Assembly (NCBI GenBank): GCA_016704445.1
Contig: JADJAE010000148.1
Coordinates: 7,501-71,500 of the forward strand
Source: Deltaproteobacteria bacterium
Lineage (GTDB): Bacteria > Myxococcota_A > Polyangia > Polyangiales > Ga0077539
Length of the DNA stretch: 64,000 nucleotides
Direction of reading: 5' to 3'
Under the pieces are notes generated by a model that saw only the letters and a list, made by a program, of their open reading frames with translations, searched no databases and had not been told where the DNA came from. The translations under genes and the position numbers were made by a program. Each line of letters begins with the position of its first letter. Within the stretch, counting starts at the first letter, position 1. Positions 29,286 to 38,410 of this stretch are shown here, piece after piece.

Positions 29286-31655
29286 ATGAAGCACTCGAAG
29301 ATCCATGTGATCGCGGCCCTCGCCGTCGCGCTCTCGGGCTGTGACCCGATCATCGTCACGGGCAGCCCCAACGACGACGGTGGCCTCCGGAGTGACGCCC
29401 CCGCGACGACCGTTGCGTCGATCCGTCGACGGGAGGTCGGCCCCGAGGGCGGGGAGATCTCGCTCGACGGTCTGACGCTGACGGTTCCGCCGGGCGCCCT
29501 CGCGACGCCCACCGTCATCACCGTCACGCGGTCGGCCGAGGCCGCGCCCGCGGGACACCTGGGGTACTCGCCGGTGTGGCGCTTCGCGCCCGAAGGGCTG
29601 ACCTTCGCGGCGCCTGCGCGGGTGCGCGTGGCCTTCGTCGGCGACGCGTCGAGGGCGGGGCTCTACCGGTCGCGCGCGGGCGGCGGCGGGTACGAGCGGC
29701 TGCCGGGCACGGCGCGCGACGGCGCGGTCGTCGCGGACGTGACGCACTTCAGCGTGGGCTTCGTCGGCGACGAGCTCGACGACGCGGGGCCCACGGTGGC
29801 GGAGCTCGGCCTGGGCGGCCGCTACACCTGCGCGCGGATGACCGACGGCACCGTCCGCTGCTGGGGGCGTGACGTCGCCAACCTGACCGCGGGCGGATCG
29901 GTGGCCTTGCCCATTGCCGGGCTGATCGGCGTGACCGCGATCAGCGCGGGCACCAACCAGGCGTGCGCGATGATCGACGACGGCACGGTGCGCTGCTGGG
30001 GGCCCGACCACACGGGCGCGAACAGCTCGCAAACGACGCCCGTCGCCGGCTTGACCGGCGTCACTCAGGTCAGCGTGGGCGAGCGCCACGCGTGTGCACG
30101 ACTCGCGGACGGCACCGTCCGCTGCTGGGGGGACAACGCGTCGGGTCAGACCGCGGGCAGCTCGCCCACCAGCTCCATCGCGGGCCTGACCGGCGTCGCC
30201 GAGATCGGCGCCGGCTTCAGACTCACCTGCGCACGGTTGACCGACGGAACCGTCCGCTGCTGGGGAAATAACGGCGGTGACGCCGGGGTTTCCACCGTGG
30301 CTCCCGTCGCCGGGTTGACCAGCGTGGCCCAGATCGCCGTGGGCGGCGAACACGCCTGCGCGCGCATCACGGACGGAACCGTCCGCTGCTGGGGTAACAA
30401 CGCCGACGGGCAGCTCGCGGGCAGCTCTCCCACCACCCCCGTCGCGGGACTGACCGGCGTCGTCGATCTCCGCGCGGCGGGCACGTACACCTGCGCCCGC
30501 CGCGCCGACGGCACCGTCCGGTGCTGGGGAGGCGGCGTCATGAGCACCCCGACCGTGGGCGGCGGCTCCGGCGACGCCATCAACGGGCTCACCGGCGTGG
30601 CCGAGATGGTCCCGGGCTACTCCCACGCCTGCGCGCGGACGACCGGCGGCGCCGTCCGCTGCTGGGGCTCCAACAGCGACAACCAGTCGTCGGGCGACGC
30701 GCCCAGCGACATCGGGCTGACCGACGCGGCGCAGATCAGCCTGGGCACCACCCACACGTGCGCACGCATGACCGACGGCACCGTCCGCTGCTGGGGGAGC
30801 GACCAGTACGGGCAGCTCGCGGGCAGCTCGGTCAACGCCGCGATCGCGGGGCTGACCGGCGTGGCGCAGGTGAGCGCGGGCGAGTTCTACACGTGCGCGC
30901 GGATGATCGACGGCACCGTCCGCTGCTGGGGGGCCGACGACGTCGGTCAGACGCAGCACGGCTCGGCCACTGCCCCCATTCCGGGGCTCTCGGGCGTCGT
31001 CGAGATCAGCGCGGGGGGCCGCCACGCCTGCGCGCGCCTCGGCGACGGCACCGTCCGCTGCTGGGGGTCCGACGGGCACGGGCAGTGCGCGGGTAGCTCG
31101 CCCACCGCGCCGATCGCCGGGCTCTCCGGCGCGGTCCAGATCAGCGCAGGGCATTCCCACACCTGCGCGCGGATGGCCGACGGCAGCGTCCGCTGCTGGG
31201 GGAACATCAGCGTGGATCAGACGGCGGGATCCTCGCCCACCACCCCCGTCGCCGGCCTCACCGACGCGGTCGAGGTGAGCGCGGGCGGCTTGCAGACCTG
31301 CGTCCGTACGGCCCTCGGCGCCTTCCGCTGCTGGGGGCGCACCGGGGTCGCCCCGACCGCCTTCGACGCCCCCTCCTCGGCCTCGCCCGCTCTCGCCGCG
31401 GCCGGGATCAGCGCGGGGCGGGACTACGCCTGCGCGCGCTTCGCCGACGGCACGGTTCAGTGCTGGGGGGAACGCATCGTCGGCCAGACCGCGGGGAGCA
31501 CACCCGGCTACCCCGTCGCCGGCCTCGGCGACGTGGCCGAGATTGCCACGGGCGAGCACCACTCGTGCGCGCGGCTCACCGACGGCACCGTCCGGTGCTG
31601 GGGGGCGAACTACAACGGAGAGGCCGCGCCCGGAGGGTTCTGGCTGACCTTCTAG
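29286..31655 (+). CDS. RCC1-repeat lipoprotein with ZU5-like domain
   Basis: 789 residues from ATG 29286. The signal MKHSKIHVIAALAVALSGC has the lipobox ALSGC. Residues about 45-150 form a ZU5-like domain (REVGPEGGEISLDGLTLTVP, PPGALATPTVITVT). Some fourteen RCC1-like units of 45-50 residues follow, each ending CARMTDGTVRCWG, with spacers such as PVAGLTGVAQISAGxxHxCA. RCC1 repeats form seven-bladed propellers, so fourteen units suggest two propellers. In myxobacteria such proteins are surface-exposed and of unknown role; protein binding is likely. The paired Cys in each unit could form a disulfide outside the cell. It lies between repeat copies A and B. Confidence 0.9.
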   Translation: MKHSKIHVIAALAVALSGCDPIIVTGSPNDDGGLRSDAPATTVASIRRREVGPEGGEISLDGLTLTVPPGALATPTVITVTRSAEAAPAGHLGYSPVWRFAPEGLTFAAPARVRVAFVGDASRAGLYRSRAGGGGYERLPGTARDGAVVADVTHFSVGFVGDELDDAGPTVAELGLGGRYTCARMTDGTVRCWGRDVANLTAGGSVALPIAGLIGVTAISAGTNQACAMIDDGTVRCWGPDHTGANSSQTTPVAGLTGVTQVSVGERHACARLADGTVRCWGDNASGQTAGSSPTSSIAGLTGVAEIGAGFRLTCARLTDGTVRCWGNNGGDAGVSTVAPVAGLTSVAQIAVGGEHACARITDGTVRCWGNNADGQLAGSSPTTPVAGLTGVVDLRAAGTYTCARRADGTVRCWGGGVMSTPTVGGGSGDAINGLTGVAEMVPGYSHACARTTGGAVRCWGSNSDNQSSGDAPSDIGLTDAAQISLGTTHTCARMTDGTVRCWGSDQYGQLAGSSVNAAIAGLTGVAQVSAGEFYTCARMIDGTVRCWGADDVGQTQHGSATAPIPGLSGVVEISAGGRHACARLGDGTVRCWGSDGHGQCAGSSPTAPIAGLSGAVQISAGHSHTCARMADGSVRCWGNISVDQTAGSSPTTPVAGLTDAVEVSAGGLQTCVRTALGAFRCWGRTGVAPTAFDAPSSASPALAAAGISAGRDYACARFADGTVQCWGERIVGQTAGSTPGYPVAGLGDVAEIATGEHHSCARLTDGTVRCWGANYNGEAAPGGFWLTF

Positions 31656-31775
31656 CGAGGGGGGCCGGGGAGTGATCCCGACGTACCACGGCAGAAGCCC
31701 CGTGCGATTCGACCGATCATTCAGGCGACTCGTGCCTTGCTCGATAAAGACCAGTCCACTCCCGGGAGATCTTCG

Positions 31776-32103
31776 ATGAACGCGCGCCGCGTCGTTTGTT
31801 CGCTCACCTTCGCCCTGCTCACCGCGCCCGCCGAGGCCCTCGCCTGCTCCGACGCGGGACCGCCCAACAGGGCGTGCAACGACGGCGGCGCGCAGTGGGT
31901 CGGCTGCACCGATCACGCGCAGTGCCCCGAAGGGCAATACTGCACCGCGCAGGGGGCCTGCGGCTGCGGCGCGCGCGACGCTGGCGTGTGCGACGATGGG
32001 GGGTGCCACGGCTGCGCCCCGCGATCGCGCGGCGGGCTCTCCCCTCGCCGTGCTCGCGGCCCTCGTCGGCCTCGCCGCCCTCGCTCGCGTGCGACGTCGC
32101 TGA
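31776..32103 (+). CDS. Small secreted Cys-rich protein with MYXO-CTERM-like tail (frameshift)
   Basis: ATG 31776 gives the signal MNARRVVCSLTFALLTAPAE and a Cys-rich mature part (SDAGPPNRACNDGG, CTDHAQCPEGQYCTAQGACG). The frame then runs into Arg-rich noise. Dropping one base at the GGGGGG run near 31998 restores APRDRAAGSPLAVLAALVGL and ALARVRRR before a stop at 32103. That tail, a hydrophobic helix then RRR, has the shape of a MYXO-CTERM sorting signal, which directs proteins to the myxobacterial surface. The homopolymer makes a read error the simplest explanation. About 108 residues when repaired. Confidence 0.65.
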
Positions 32104-32227
32104 CACGCACGTCCGCGGTTCGCGGCGTGCACAGGAGAGTATTCTGTACCCGGCATCGCGCGGACGCAGCGCGGCGACGGTACGCGCGCTGTGTCAGCGT
32201 GAGCCGCGAGCGACGAGGAGAACCACC

Positions 32228-33673
32228 GTGAGTGTCAGACCCAGCCTTCCCCGACCCGCAGAGTCCGCGTCGTTTCCGACGCTGTTCCGGTCGATCCTCG
32301 TCGCGGCGTTCGCCGCGGAGGGCTGCATCGACGACGTGACGGCCGCGCCCGACGCGGCGACCCCTGACGTCGCTCCGCCCGACACGACCGTGCTCGATGC
32401 GATTACGCCCGACGTGAACTGGCCCGGCCCCGACGCGGGTCCGCCCTTGGAAAACGCGTGCCCCGCCGAGCAGACGAGGTACTACGCGCCCGACCAGCTC
32501 GACGGCCTCCGAAGCGCTGGCCGGTTCGACTACATCGAGTGGAGGACCTTCAGTCGGGCGTCCTGGGATGGCGGCCTCGGCGGTGCCGCCATGTGGACGA
32601 CCGCCGCCACCTCGGGCGCTCACTGCGCGACGGCGACCTCCGCGGCCGCGTGCGAGTCAGCCTTCGCCGCGCTCGCGAACGAACCCGCGCCCGCAACCAA
32701 CCACGGCTGGCTCCACAGATATACGCGCGGCGACGAGGTCGGCGCGATCCGCGGCGTCGACGACTTCGTCCGGCTGTTTGCGCCCGTCGACACGGTCGGC
32801 GAGGCGGCGTTCGTCGCGACGTACCGCCACGGATTGACGGTGCCCTGCGTCGGCTCCGCGCGCCGGATCACCACCGGCGGGTGGGAGGTGCTCGGCGGCG
32901 CTCTCTCCGACTGTACGTTCCGGAGCGGGCAGCGACGGACCATCACGCGCACGCTCGTGCGCGTCGCGCCCGACGGCGCGTCGACTGCGATCGCCCTGGA
33001 GACCAGGGAGTCGGACGACTGGTGCCCCGTCCCCGGCCGACGCCCCGACGGCCTGCGCGACGCGCGCCCCGACGCGCCCGACGCCGTGGGCCTCTGGCTC
33101 GCCCGCGCCGCCCACATGGAGGCCGCGTCGGTGTTCGCGTTCGAATCGCTGGCGCGCGAGCTCGCGGAGCTTGGCGCCCCCGCGACGCTCGTCGAGGCCG
33201 CGCGCCGCAGCGCCGACGACGAGCGCCGCCACGCGCGCATGATGGGCCGCCTCGCAGCGAGCGCGGGCGCCGCGGTGCCCCCGGTCGAGGTCGAGGCGCC
33301 CTGCGCGCGCACGGCCTTCGCGATCGCCCGCGAGAACGCGGTCGAGGGCTGCGTGCACGAGACCTGGGCCGCGATGGAGGCGCTGGCCCAGTCGTCGCGT
33401 GCCGCGCGGCCGGGCGTGGCTGCGACGATGGGCGCGATCGCCGTGGACGAGATGCGCCACGCGTCGCTCGCCTGGCAGGTCGCCGCGTGGCTCGAACCGC
33501 AGCTCACCGAGACCGAACGAGCGGCAGTGCGCGAGGCCCGCGAGGGCGCCCGCGCCGCGCTCGAAGCCCGCGTCGAGCGCGGGTACGACCGCGGCCTCGG
33601 GGAGGCCCTGGGGCTTCCCCCGCCGGGGCTCGCCGCGCGCCTCGTCGCGTCGCTGCACGCGGCGCTCGCGTAG
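32228..33673 (+). CDS. Lipoprotein with C-terminal ferritin-like di-iron domain
   Basis: 481 residues from GTG 32228. The open frame upstream is antisense-type noise. A signal-like start with FRSILVAAFAAEGC suggests a lipoprotein, followed by an Asp/Pro-rich linker (PDAATPDVAPPDTTV). Residues about 75-280 are unrecognised and hold several Cys. Residues about 290-480 look like a ferritin-like four-helix bundle with two ExxH sites: AHMEAASVFAFESLARELA, ADDERRHARMM, VEGCVHETWAAMEAL and AVDEMRHASLAWQ. It may bind a di-iron centre outside the cytoplasm. The stop is only 5 bases before repeat copy B. Confidence 0.75.
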   Translation: MSVRPSLPRPAESASFPTLFRSILVAAFAAEGCIDDVTAAPDAATPDVAPPDTTVLDAITPDVNWPGPDAGPPLENACPAEQTRYYAPDQLDGLRSAGRFDYIEWRTFSRASWDGGLGGAAMWTTAATSGAHCATATSAAACESAFAALANEPAPATNHGWLHRYTRGDEVGAIRGVDDFVRLFAPVDTVGEAAFVATYRHGLTVPCVGSARRITTGGWEVLGGALSDCTFRSGQRRTITRTLVRVAPDGASTAIALETRESDDWCPVPGRRPDGLRDARPDAPDAVGLWLARAAHMEAASVFAFESLARELAELGAPATLVEAARRSADDERRHARMMGRLAASAGAAVPPVEVEAPCARTAFAIARENAVEGCVHETWAAMEALAQSSRAARPGVAATMGAIAVDEMRHASLAWQVAAWLEPQLTETERAAVREAREGARAALEARVERGYDRGLGEALGLPPPGLAARLVASLHAALA

Positions 33674-33677
33674 AGGT

Positions 33678-33858
33678 GCCATCCAGCGTCCGAACCATCG
33701 CACAGACAGCCATAATCAAGCGCAAGTACGATAGGTTGCAGAATCCGTCTTACCTGCGGTAGTAACCTGTGAGCGCGCTGATCGCGTCGCGACGACCTCC
33801 GGGTGGTCCGACCGGCGCGGTGCCTCAAGCCCTCCGGGGCGTTGGATGCCCTATTCGC
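33678..33858 (+). repeat. Dispersed repeat copy B
   Basis: A full copy of 181 bases, starting GCCATCCAGCGTCCGAACCA and ending GGGGCGTTGGATGCCCTATT then CGC. The outer ends are partly complementary: CATCCAGCGTCC at the 5' end against the reverse complement of the 3' end, CATCCAACGCCC (10 of 12 positions). It shares GCGCAAGTACGATAGGTTGC and TTACCTGCGGTAGTAACCTG with the other copies. Confidence 0.92.
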
Positions 33859-34181
33859 TGCCGGCGTACAGGTCGTGCGTGCCGCGCCCGTACTCCCTGG
33901 CGAGGCCCTCGACGCGCTCGACGCTCCGTCGCGCGATCGGCTCTCGGCGTGCTGCATCGACTGGTCGTGTGACTTCGGGCGACGACGGCGCCGCTCGACC
34001 GGGGCGTCGGGCGGGCACGACGGCGGCCGTTGAACGCGAGACCTGGCGACGGCACCACAAGCGTCTGTTCGTAGCGGCGGGAAGGACCCCTCACATGACG
34101 ACCACGAAGTGGTGGTTGAGAACAAGACGGCTTCAACGTCGAGTCGTGACCGCGCAGGTCGCGGGGCGTAGCATCGACCTC
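33859..34181. other. Gap between repeat B and the split lipoprotein gene
   Basis: No convincing gene on either strand. It presumably carries the promoter of the lipoprotein starting at GTG 34182, but no clear -35/-10 pair can be pointed out. Confidence 0.4.
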
Positions 34182-34405
34182 GTGCGACGGTTGCGCTGGG
34201 CCCTCTGCATGGTGTTGGCGGGGTGCAACCTGCCTCCGCGTCCGGTGGGCACGTTCGACGACGCGGCCGTTGATGATGTCACTGTCCTGTCCGATCCCTT
34301 CAACTGCGGCGGGCTTGGCGTCGTCTGCTCGGCACCAGGCGGAAATTTCCAACCCGTCTGCGTGAACGGCCGCTGCACTACGGTATGTCGTGACGGTAGT
34401 ACGAC

Positions 34406-35970
34406 CAGCCCTTTCAACATCGATGCTGAGTCCATCGACTTGAGTGCAGACTTCGCCGTCTGACATGAGGACTGACCTCCGCCACGACACCGCGGTATCG
34501 CCCGCGCTCCAGAGCTCCCGGTGGTGTACCAGACGGCGCATGGACGACCAAGCACCGGGACTGGCGGCGATGCTCCTCGAACGCTTCCTGCGGAAGAACC
34601 CGCTGGCCGCCTCGCTGCGGCTGGTGCTGGAGCAGATGTTCGCGGCCGAGGAGATCAACGCCCTCTTCGAGCGGGAGCGCGGCCAGCAGTACACGCGCCA
34701 GATCGCCTTCTCGACCATCGTGGACGTGATGACCGCGGTCGTGACCGGCCGCTCCAGTTCGGTCCACGCCGAGTTGCAGAAGCGCGGCGGCGCGATCGGC
34801 GCGTCCTTCACCGCCTTCTACAACAAGCTCAACACCACCGAGCCGGCCGTGGCTGCCGCGCTCGTCCGGCACGTCGCGACCAAGGCGCGGGCGCTCCTGG
34901 AGGCCATGGGCGGGCTGCGGCCGGCGCCCCTGCCGGGGTGGACGATGCGCGTCCTGGACGGCAACCACATCGCCTCGACCGAGCGACGGATCGCCGCGCT
35001 CTGGGGCGTCGCCGCGGGCCCGCGGCCGGGGTTCAGCCTCGTGGTGTTCGAACCCGCCGCGATGCTGATGACCCACATGATCCCGTGCGAGGACGCGCAC
35101 GCCCAGGAGCGCTCGCTCACCGCCGAGATCCTCGCGCTCGTGAAGCCCGGCGACTGCTGGGTCGCCGATCGGAACTTCTGCACGCTGCCGATCCTCCTCG
35201 GCGTGATGGAAGCCAAAAGCCACTTCATCATCCGTCAGCACGGCAACCTCGAGGGGAAGCTCCTCGGCACGCGGCGCGAGATCGGGCGGACCGACACGGG
35301 CCTGGTCTTCGAGCAGCGACTGCAACTCACCCACGGCGACGACTCGGTGGTCGTGCGGCGCGTGACGATCGAGCTCGACACGCCGACGCGCGACGGCGAC
35401 CGCGAGATGCACATCCTGACGAACCTCCCCGCGTCGGTGCGGGCCGACGTGGTGGCGACGACGTACCGCAAGCGCTGGACGATCGAGACCGCGTTCGGTG
35501 ACCTCACCCGCTGGATGGACGCGGAGATCGCTCCGTTGGGCTACCCCCGCGCAGCGTTGCTCGGCTTCAGCGTCGGGGCGATGGCCTACAACGCGATCTC
35601 CACGCTGCTGGGCGCGCTGCGCGCGACGCACGGCGACGAGGTCGTGCAGGAGCGGGTGTCGGGGTACTACCTCGTCGAGTACGGGCGCGACGCCGTCGGC
35701 CGCATCGACGACTACATCGACGACGAGGAGTGGGAGAGCTGGCGAACGATGCCGCTGGCGGAGGCCGCCGTGCTGCTGAAGGCGACCGCCGCGCGCATCG
35801 ACCTCGCGATGATTCGGAAGGCCCCGCGAGGGCCCAAGAAGCCGGTACCCAAGCGGACCCGCTTCAAGGACAAGCCTCACGTCGCGACGAAGCGGCTGAT
35901 CGACGGCACGGTCGGAGACGGCAAGAAGTCGGACTGAGCAGGATCAATCGAACTCATGTTGAAAGGGCTG
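34406..35970 (+). mobile_element. IS4-family insertion sequence, 1565 bp, with intact ends
   Basis: The left end CAGCCCTTTCAACAT (34406-34420) is the exact inverse of the right end ATGTTGAAAGGGCTG (35956-35970). The 11-base sequence GGTAGTACGAC flanks both sides (34395-34405 and 35971-35981) as a target duplication. An equally valid reading has one more base in each end and a 9-base duplication. IS4-family elements typically make 9-13-base duplications. The only gene is the transposase. Perfect ends and duplications show the insertion is recent and probably not yet decayed. Confidence 0.95.
34465..35937 (+). CDS. IS4-family DDE transposase
   Basis: 490 residues from ATG 34465; ATG 34540 (MDDQAPGLAAMLLERFLRKN) is a plausible shorter start. 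The DDE residues are in MRVLDGNHIAS (first Asp), CWVADRNFCTLPIL (second Asp) and YRKRWTIETAFGDLTRWMD (Glu), which fits the IS4 Y-(2)-R-(3)-E pattern. A basic C-terminus (GPKKPVPKRTRFKDK) follows. It lies within the inverted repeats, 59 bases in from the left end. It looks full-length and without frameshifts, so it may be active. Confidence 0.93.
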   Translation: MRTDLRHDTAVSPALQSSRWCTRRRMDDQAPGLAAMLLERFLRKNPLAASLRLVLEQMFAAEEINALFERERGQQYTRQIAFSTIVDVMTAVVTGRSSSVHAELQKRGGAIGASFTAFYNKLNTTEPAVAAALVRHVATKARALLEAMGGLRPAPLPGWTMRVLDGNHIASTERRIAALWGVAAGPRPGFSLVVFEPAAMLMTHMIPCEDAHAQERSLTAEILALVKPGDCWVADRNFCTLPILLGVMEAKSHFIIRQHGNLEGKLLGTRREIGRTDTGLVFEQRLQLTHGDDSVVVRRVTIELDTPTRDGDREMHILTNLPASVRADVVATTYRKRWTIETAFGDLTRWMDAEIAPLGYPRAALLGFSVGAMAYNAISTLLGALRATHGDEVVQERVSGYYLVEYGRDAVGRIDDYIDDEEWESWRTMPLAEAAVLLKATAARIDLAMIRKAPRGPKKPVPKRTRFKDKPHVATKRLIDGTVGDGKKSD

Positions 35971-38094
35971 GGTAGTACGACGTGTGATCCTGCATTCCCC
36001 TGCGCGATCGACCTGTTGAGGGATACCCACAACTGTGGAGGCTGCGGAGTCGATTGTGGCGGGGACCAGTGCGTGGTCGGCACCTGTCAACCCTGTCCCC
36101 TCGGCTGGGCCACCTGCGACTCCAACGCTCGTGTGACCTGTGGGACGAATATTCTGTCCGGTGAAAATTGCGGCGCCTGTGGCCGCGTCTGCCCTCCGGA
36201 TCAGCAATGCTCACGTGGCATCTGTTTCGACTGTCCGGAGGGCCACTCCGCGTGTGGTGGCCGACGCTGCGAGGACCTCCGCTCCGACCGTCAGAACTGC
36301 GGGCTGTGCGGACGGGTCTGCGGGTCCGAGGAGGTATGCAACGCCGGGAGGTGCGTCTCGTGTCCCGCCGGCGAAACGTTCTGCCGGGGCGCCTGCTACG
36401 ACCTCCAGACCAGTCCCACGACCTGCGGTTCCTGTGATCGCTACTGTCGCTGGTTCGAAACCTGTGTCACTGGAGCCTGTGTCGAGGCTCCCTGCCCTGA
36501 GGGCACCGGTCGTTGTGACGCCACGAGGGCATGCGTCTCCGTGCTCGAGGATCCATACAACTGCGGCGCCTGTGCACATGCGTGCACACACGCAGAGGTC
36601 TGCAACCGGGGCGCCTGCGTTCCATGCCCGGCAGGGACCGCTCGCTGTGGCGAAGATGCGACTTGCAGCACTCCGATCCTCGACAATCCGGACAACTGCG
36701 GCGGCTGCGGCCTGAGTTGTCGGGACGACGGCAGGGCGAGTCGTACCTGCCACGGAACCATGTGCACGAGCGCGTGCCTGCCAGGCTTTGTGACCTGTTC
36801 CTCTGGGGTTCCGTGCGGGACCGAGTTGGCGTTCAATGATGCCAACTGCGGCGCCTGTGGTCATGCTTGTGACACCGCTACGCGGTGCGTCGGCGGGGTC
36901 TGCGTCTCGTCCGAGGCCCGTCCCATCGCACCGTTGTCGACCTCGATCCTCGGCGGGCGGCGACCACGCCTCCGCTGGCAGCGAGCGGTTGGTGTCGACG
37001 GCGTGCGGCTTCAACTCTGCGCCGATCGTGCGTGCTCCCGCGTCGAGTCGACGCAGGACCTCTCGGTCGATGAGTTCCGGCCGACCGTCGCGCTGTCGCC
37101 CGGCGTGCACTTCTGGCGACTATTCGCGCGTCGCGGCACCGTCGTGGCATCGAATCCGTCGCCAGTCTGGGAATTCGTCTTGCCGGCGGTCGACGGCTCG
37201 CGGGGGATCGTCGACTACGTCCGCGACGTGGACGGCGACGGCGTCGCCGACGCGATCACGACCACATACGGATCGGGTCAATGGGTGCTGACCGTCGTGC
37301 CATCGTCGTCACCCTCGACTCCGCAGATTCGCCGCGGCATATCGTCTGTAGTGCGCTCGATCTACGGGAGTGTCGATCGTGACACCCTTCTTGTAGATTT
37401 CGGGTGTGCAGGCGACCTCGACGGCGACGGTTTCGGCGATCTGGTCGGAGGCACGTCCTATTCGACCTTCGACGAGTTGAATCCCCCCCAGCAGTTGGCC
37501 TCGTTCATGTTCCTGCGCGGGGGCGCGCTCACGATTGCGAGTGATCCTGCATCCGAGCCCGTACCCTATCGGGACGCGAGCGGCGTGCACTGGTCGACCC
37601 CCGGAGACTTCGATGGGGATGGATATGGCGACCTGATAATGTGGCGCAGTTACCCTTCAAGACGGTCTGCGCGGACGCTGTGGGTCCGATTCGGGAGCCC
37701 CTGGCCCACCAGCCATGGGCTGGAACTTCCCAATACCTCTCCGACTCCCGGCCAGGTCGTCGTCGGCGATTTCGACGGCAATGGAGTCACGGATCTGGCA
37801 GTTCTTCGCGTGAATCTCAGCAGCGGGGGCGACGCAGGAACAGTCGTCTATCGATACCTCGGGCCAGATCGCGGCCACCCGGAAGTCGTGGGCATTCCGC
37901 GATGCGCCGACAACCCCACCATGGGATTCTACTTCGTACATGGCCTCTCGGTCGTCGATGCCAACGCCGATGGCTATGACGATCTCCGCCTACACATTGC
38001 CTACGCCTCCTTGACGTTCCTGGGAAGCTCCGGAGGCGTGACCGCGAACTGCATCTATTCGGCCGAGCCCTGACCCCCTCGCCGTGCTCGCGGA

Positions 38095-38275
38095 GCCATC
38101 CAGCGTCCGAACCATCGCACAGACGAACATAATCCAGCGCAAGTACGATAGGTTGCAGAATCAATCTTACGCGCAGTAGTAACCTGTGAGCGCGCTGATC
38201 GCGTCGCGACGACTTCCGGGTGGACCGACCGGCGGGGGGGCCTCAAGCCCACGGGGCGTTGGATGCCCTATTCGC
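38095..38275 (+). repeat. Dispersed repeat copy C
   Basis: A full copy of 181 bases, nearly identical to copy B in its first 120 bases. It starts GCCATCCAGCGTCCGAACCA, contains GCGCAAGTACGATAGGTTGC, and ends GGGGCGTTGGATGCCCTATT then CGC. The internal stretch reads GGCGGGGGGGCCTCAAGCCC, a run of seven G where other copies have GCGCGGTG. Confidence 0.92.
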
Positions 38276-38410
38276 CTCAGCACGATCAAGCTCGCCGTCA
38301 ACTAGCGCCAGGACGCACCCGCCTGACGCTCACTCTCGGCCCGCCTGTCGCTCACTCTCGGCCGCGGGTTGGCCGATGTGGGCGCTGGAGTTCGAGGCGC
38401 AGGAGTGACC

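Larger units (their letters stand above)
34182..38073 (+). pseudogene. Cys-rich / FG-GAP lipoprotein gene split by an IS4-family element
   Basis: The 5' part (34182-34405) starts at GTG with LRWALCMVLAGC (lipobox LAGC) and runs to VCRDGSTT. The 3' part resumes after the insertion at 35982 with CDPAFPCAIDL. Removing the element and one copy of the 11-base target duplication restores one frame of 771 residues. Domains: lipoprotein signal, about nine Cys-rich units (CGACGRVC, CGGCGLSC, CGACGHAC), a fibronectin-like segment, and then at least five FG-GAP/VCBS calcium-binding motifs (DVDGDGVADA, DLDGDGFGDL, DFDGDGYGDL, DFDGNGVTDL, DANADGYDDL). The ancestor was probably a surface protein. The 3' part has lower GC than most genes here. 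It ends 21 bases before repeat copy C. Confidence 0.9.

Noticed and set aside
29820..31640. Regular DNA repeats that could be taken for a CRISPR array
   Set aside because: The period is about 140-150 bases, units are coding and imperfect, and there are no short identical repeats with unique spacers. It is a protein-repeat gene.
29238..32156. A 972-codon minus-strand frame with repeated GAVGHPRAGV-like units
   Set aside because: It mirrors the RCC1 repeats on the other strand. The repeats come from the RCC1 gene's periodicity, and the + strand reading has signal peptide and domain motifs.
34395..35981. A 9-base rather than 11-base target duplication for the IS4-type element
   Set aside because: Not excluded: one base on each side can be assigned to the end or to the duplication. 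I used the 11-base reading because the ends then start CAG, similar to other IS4/IS231-type ends.
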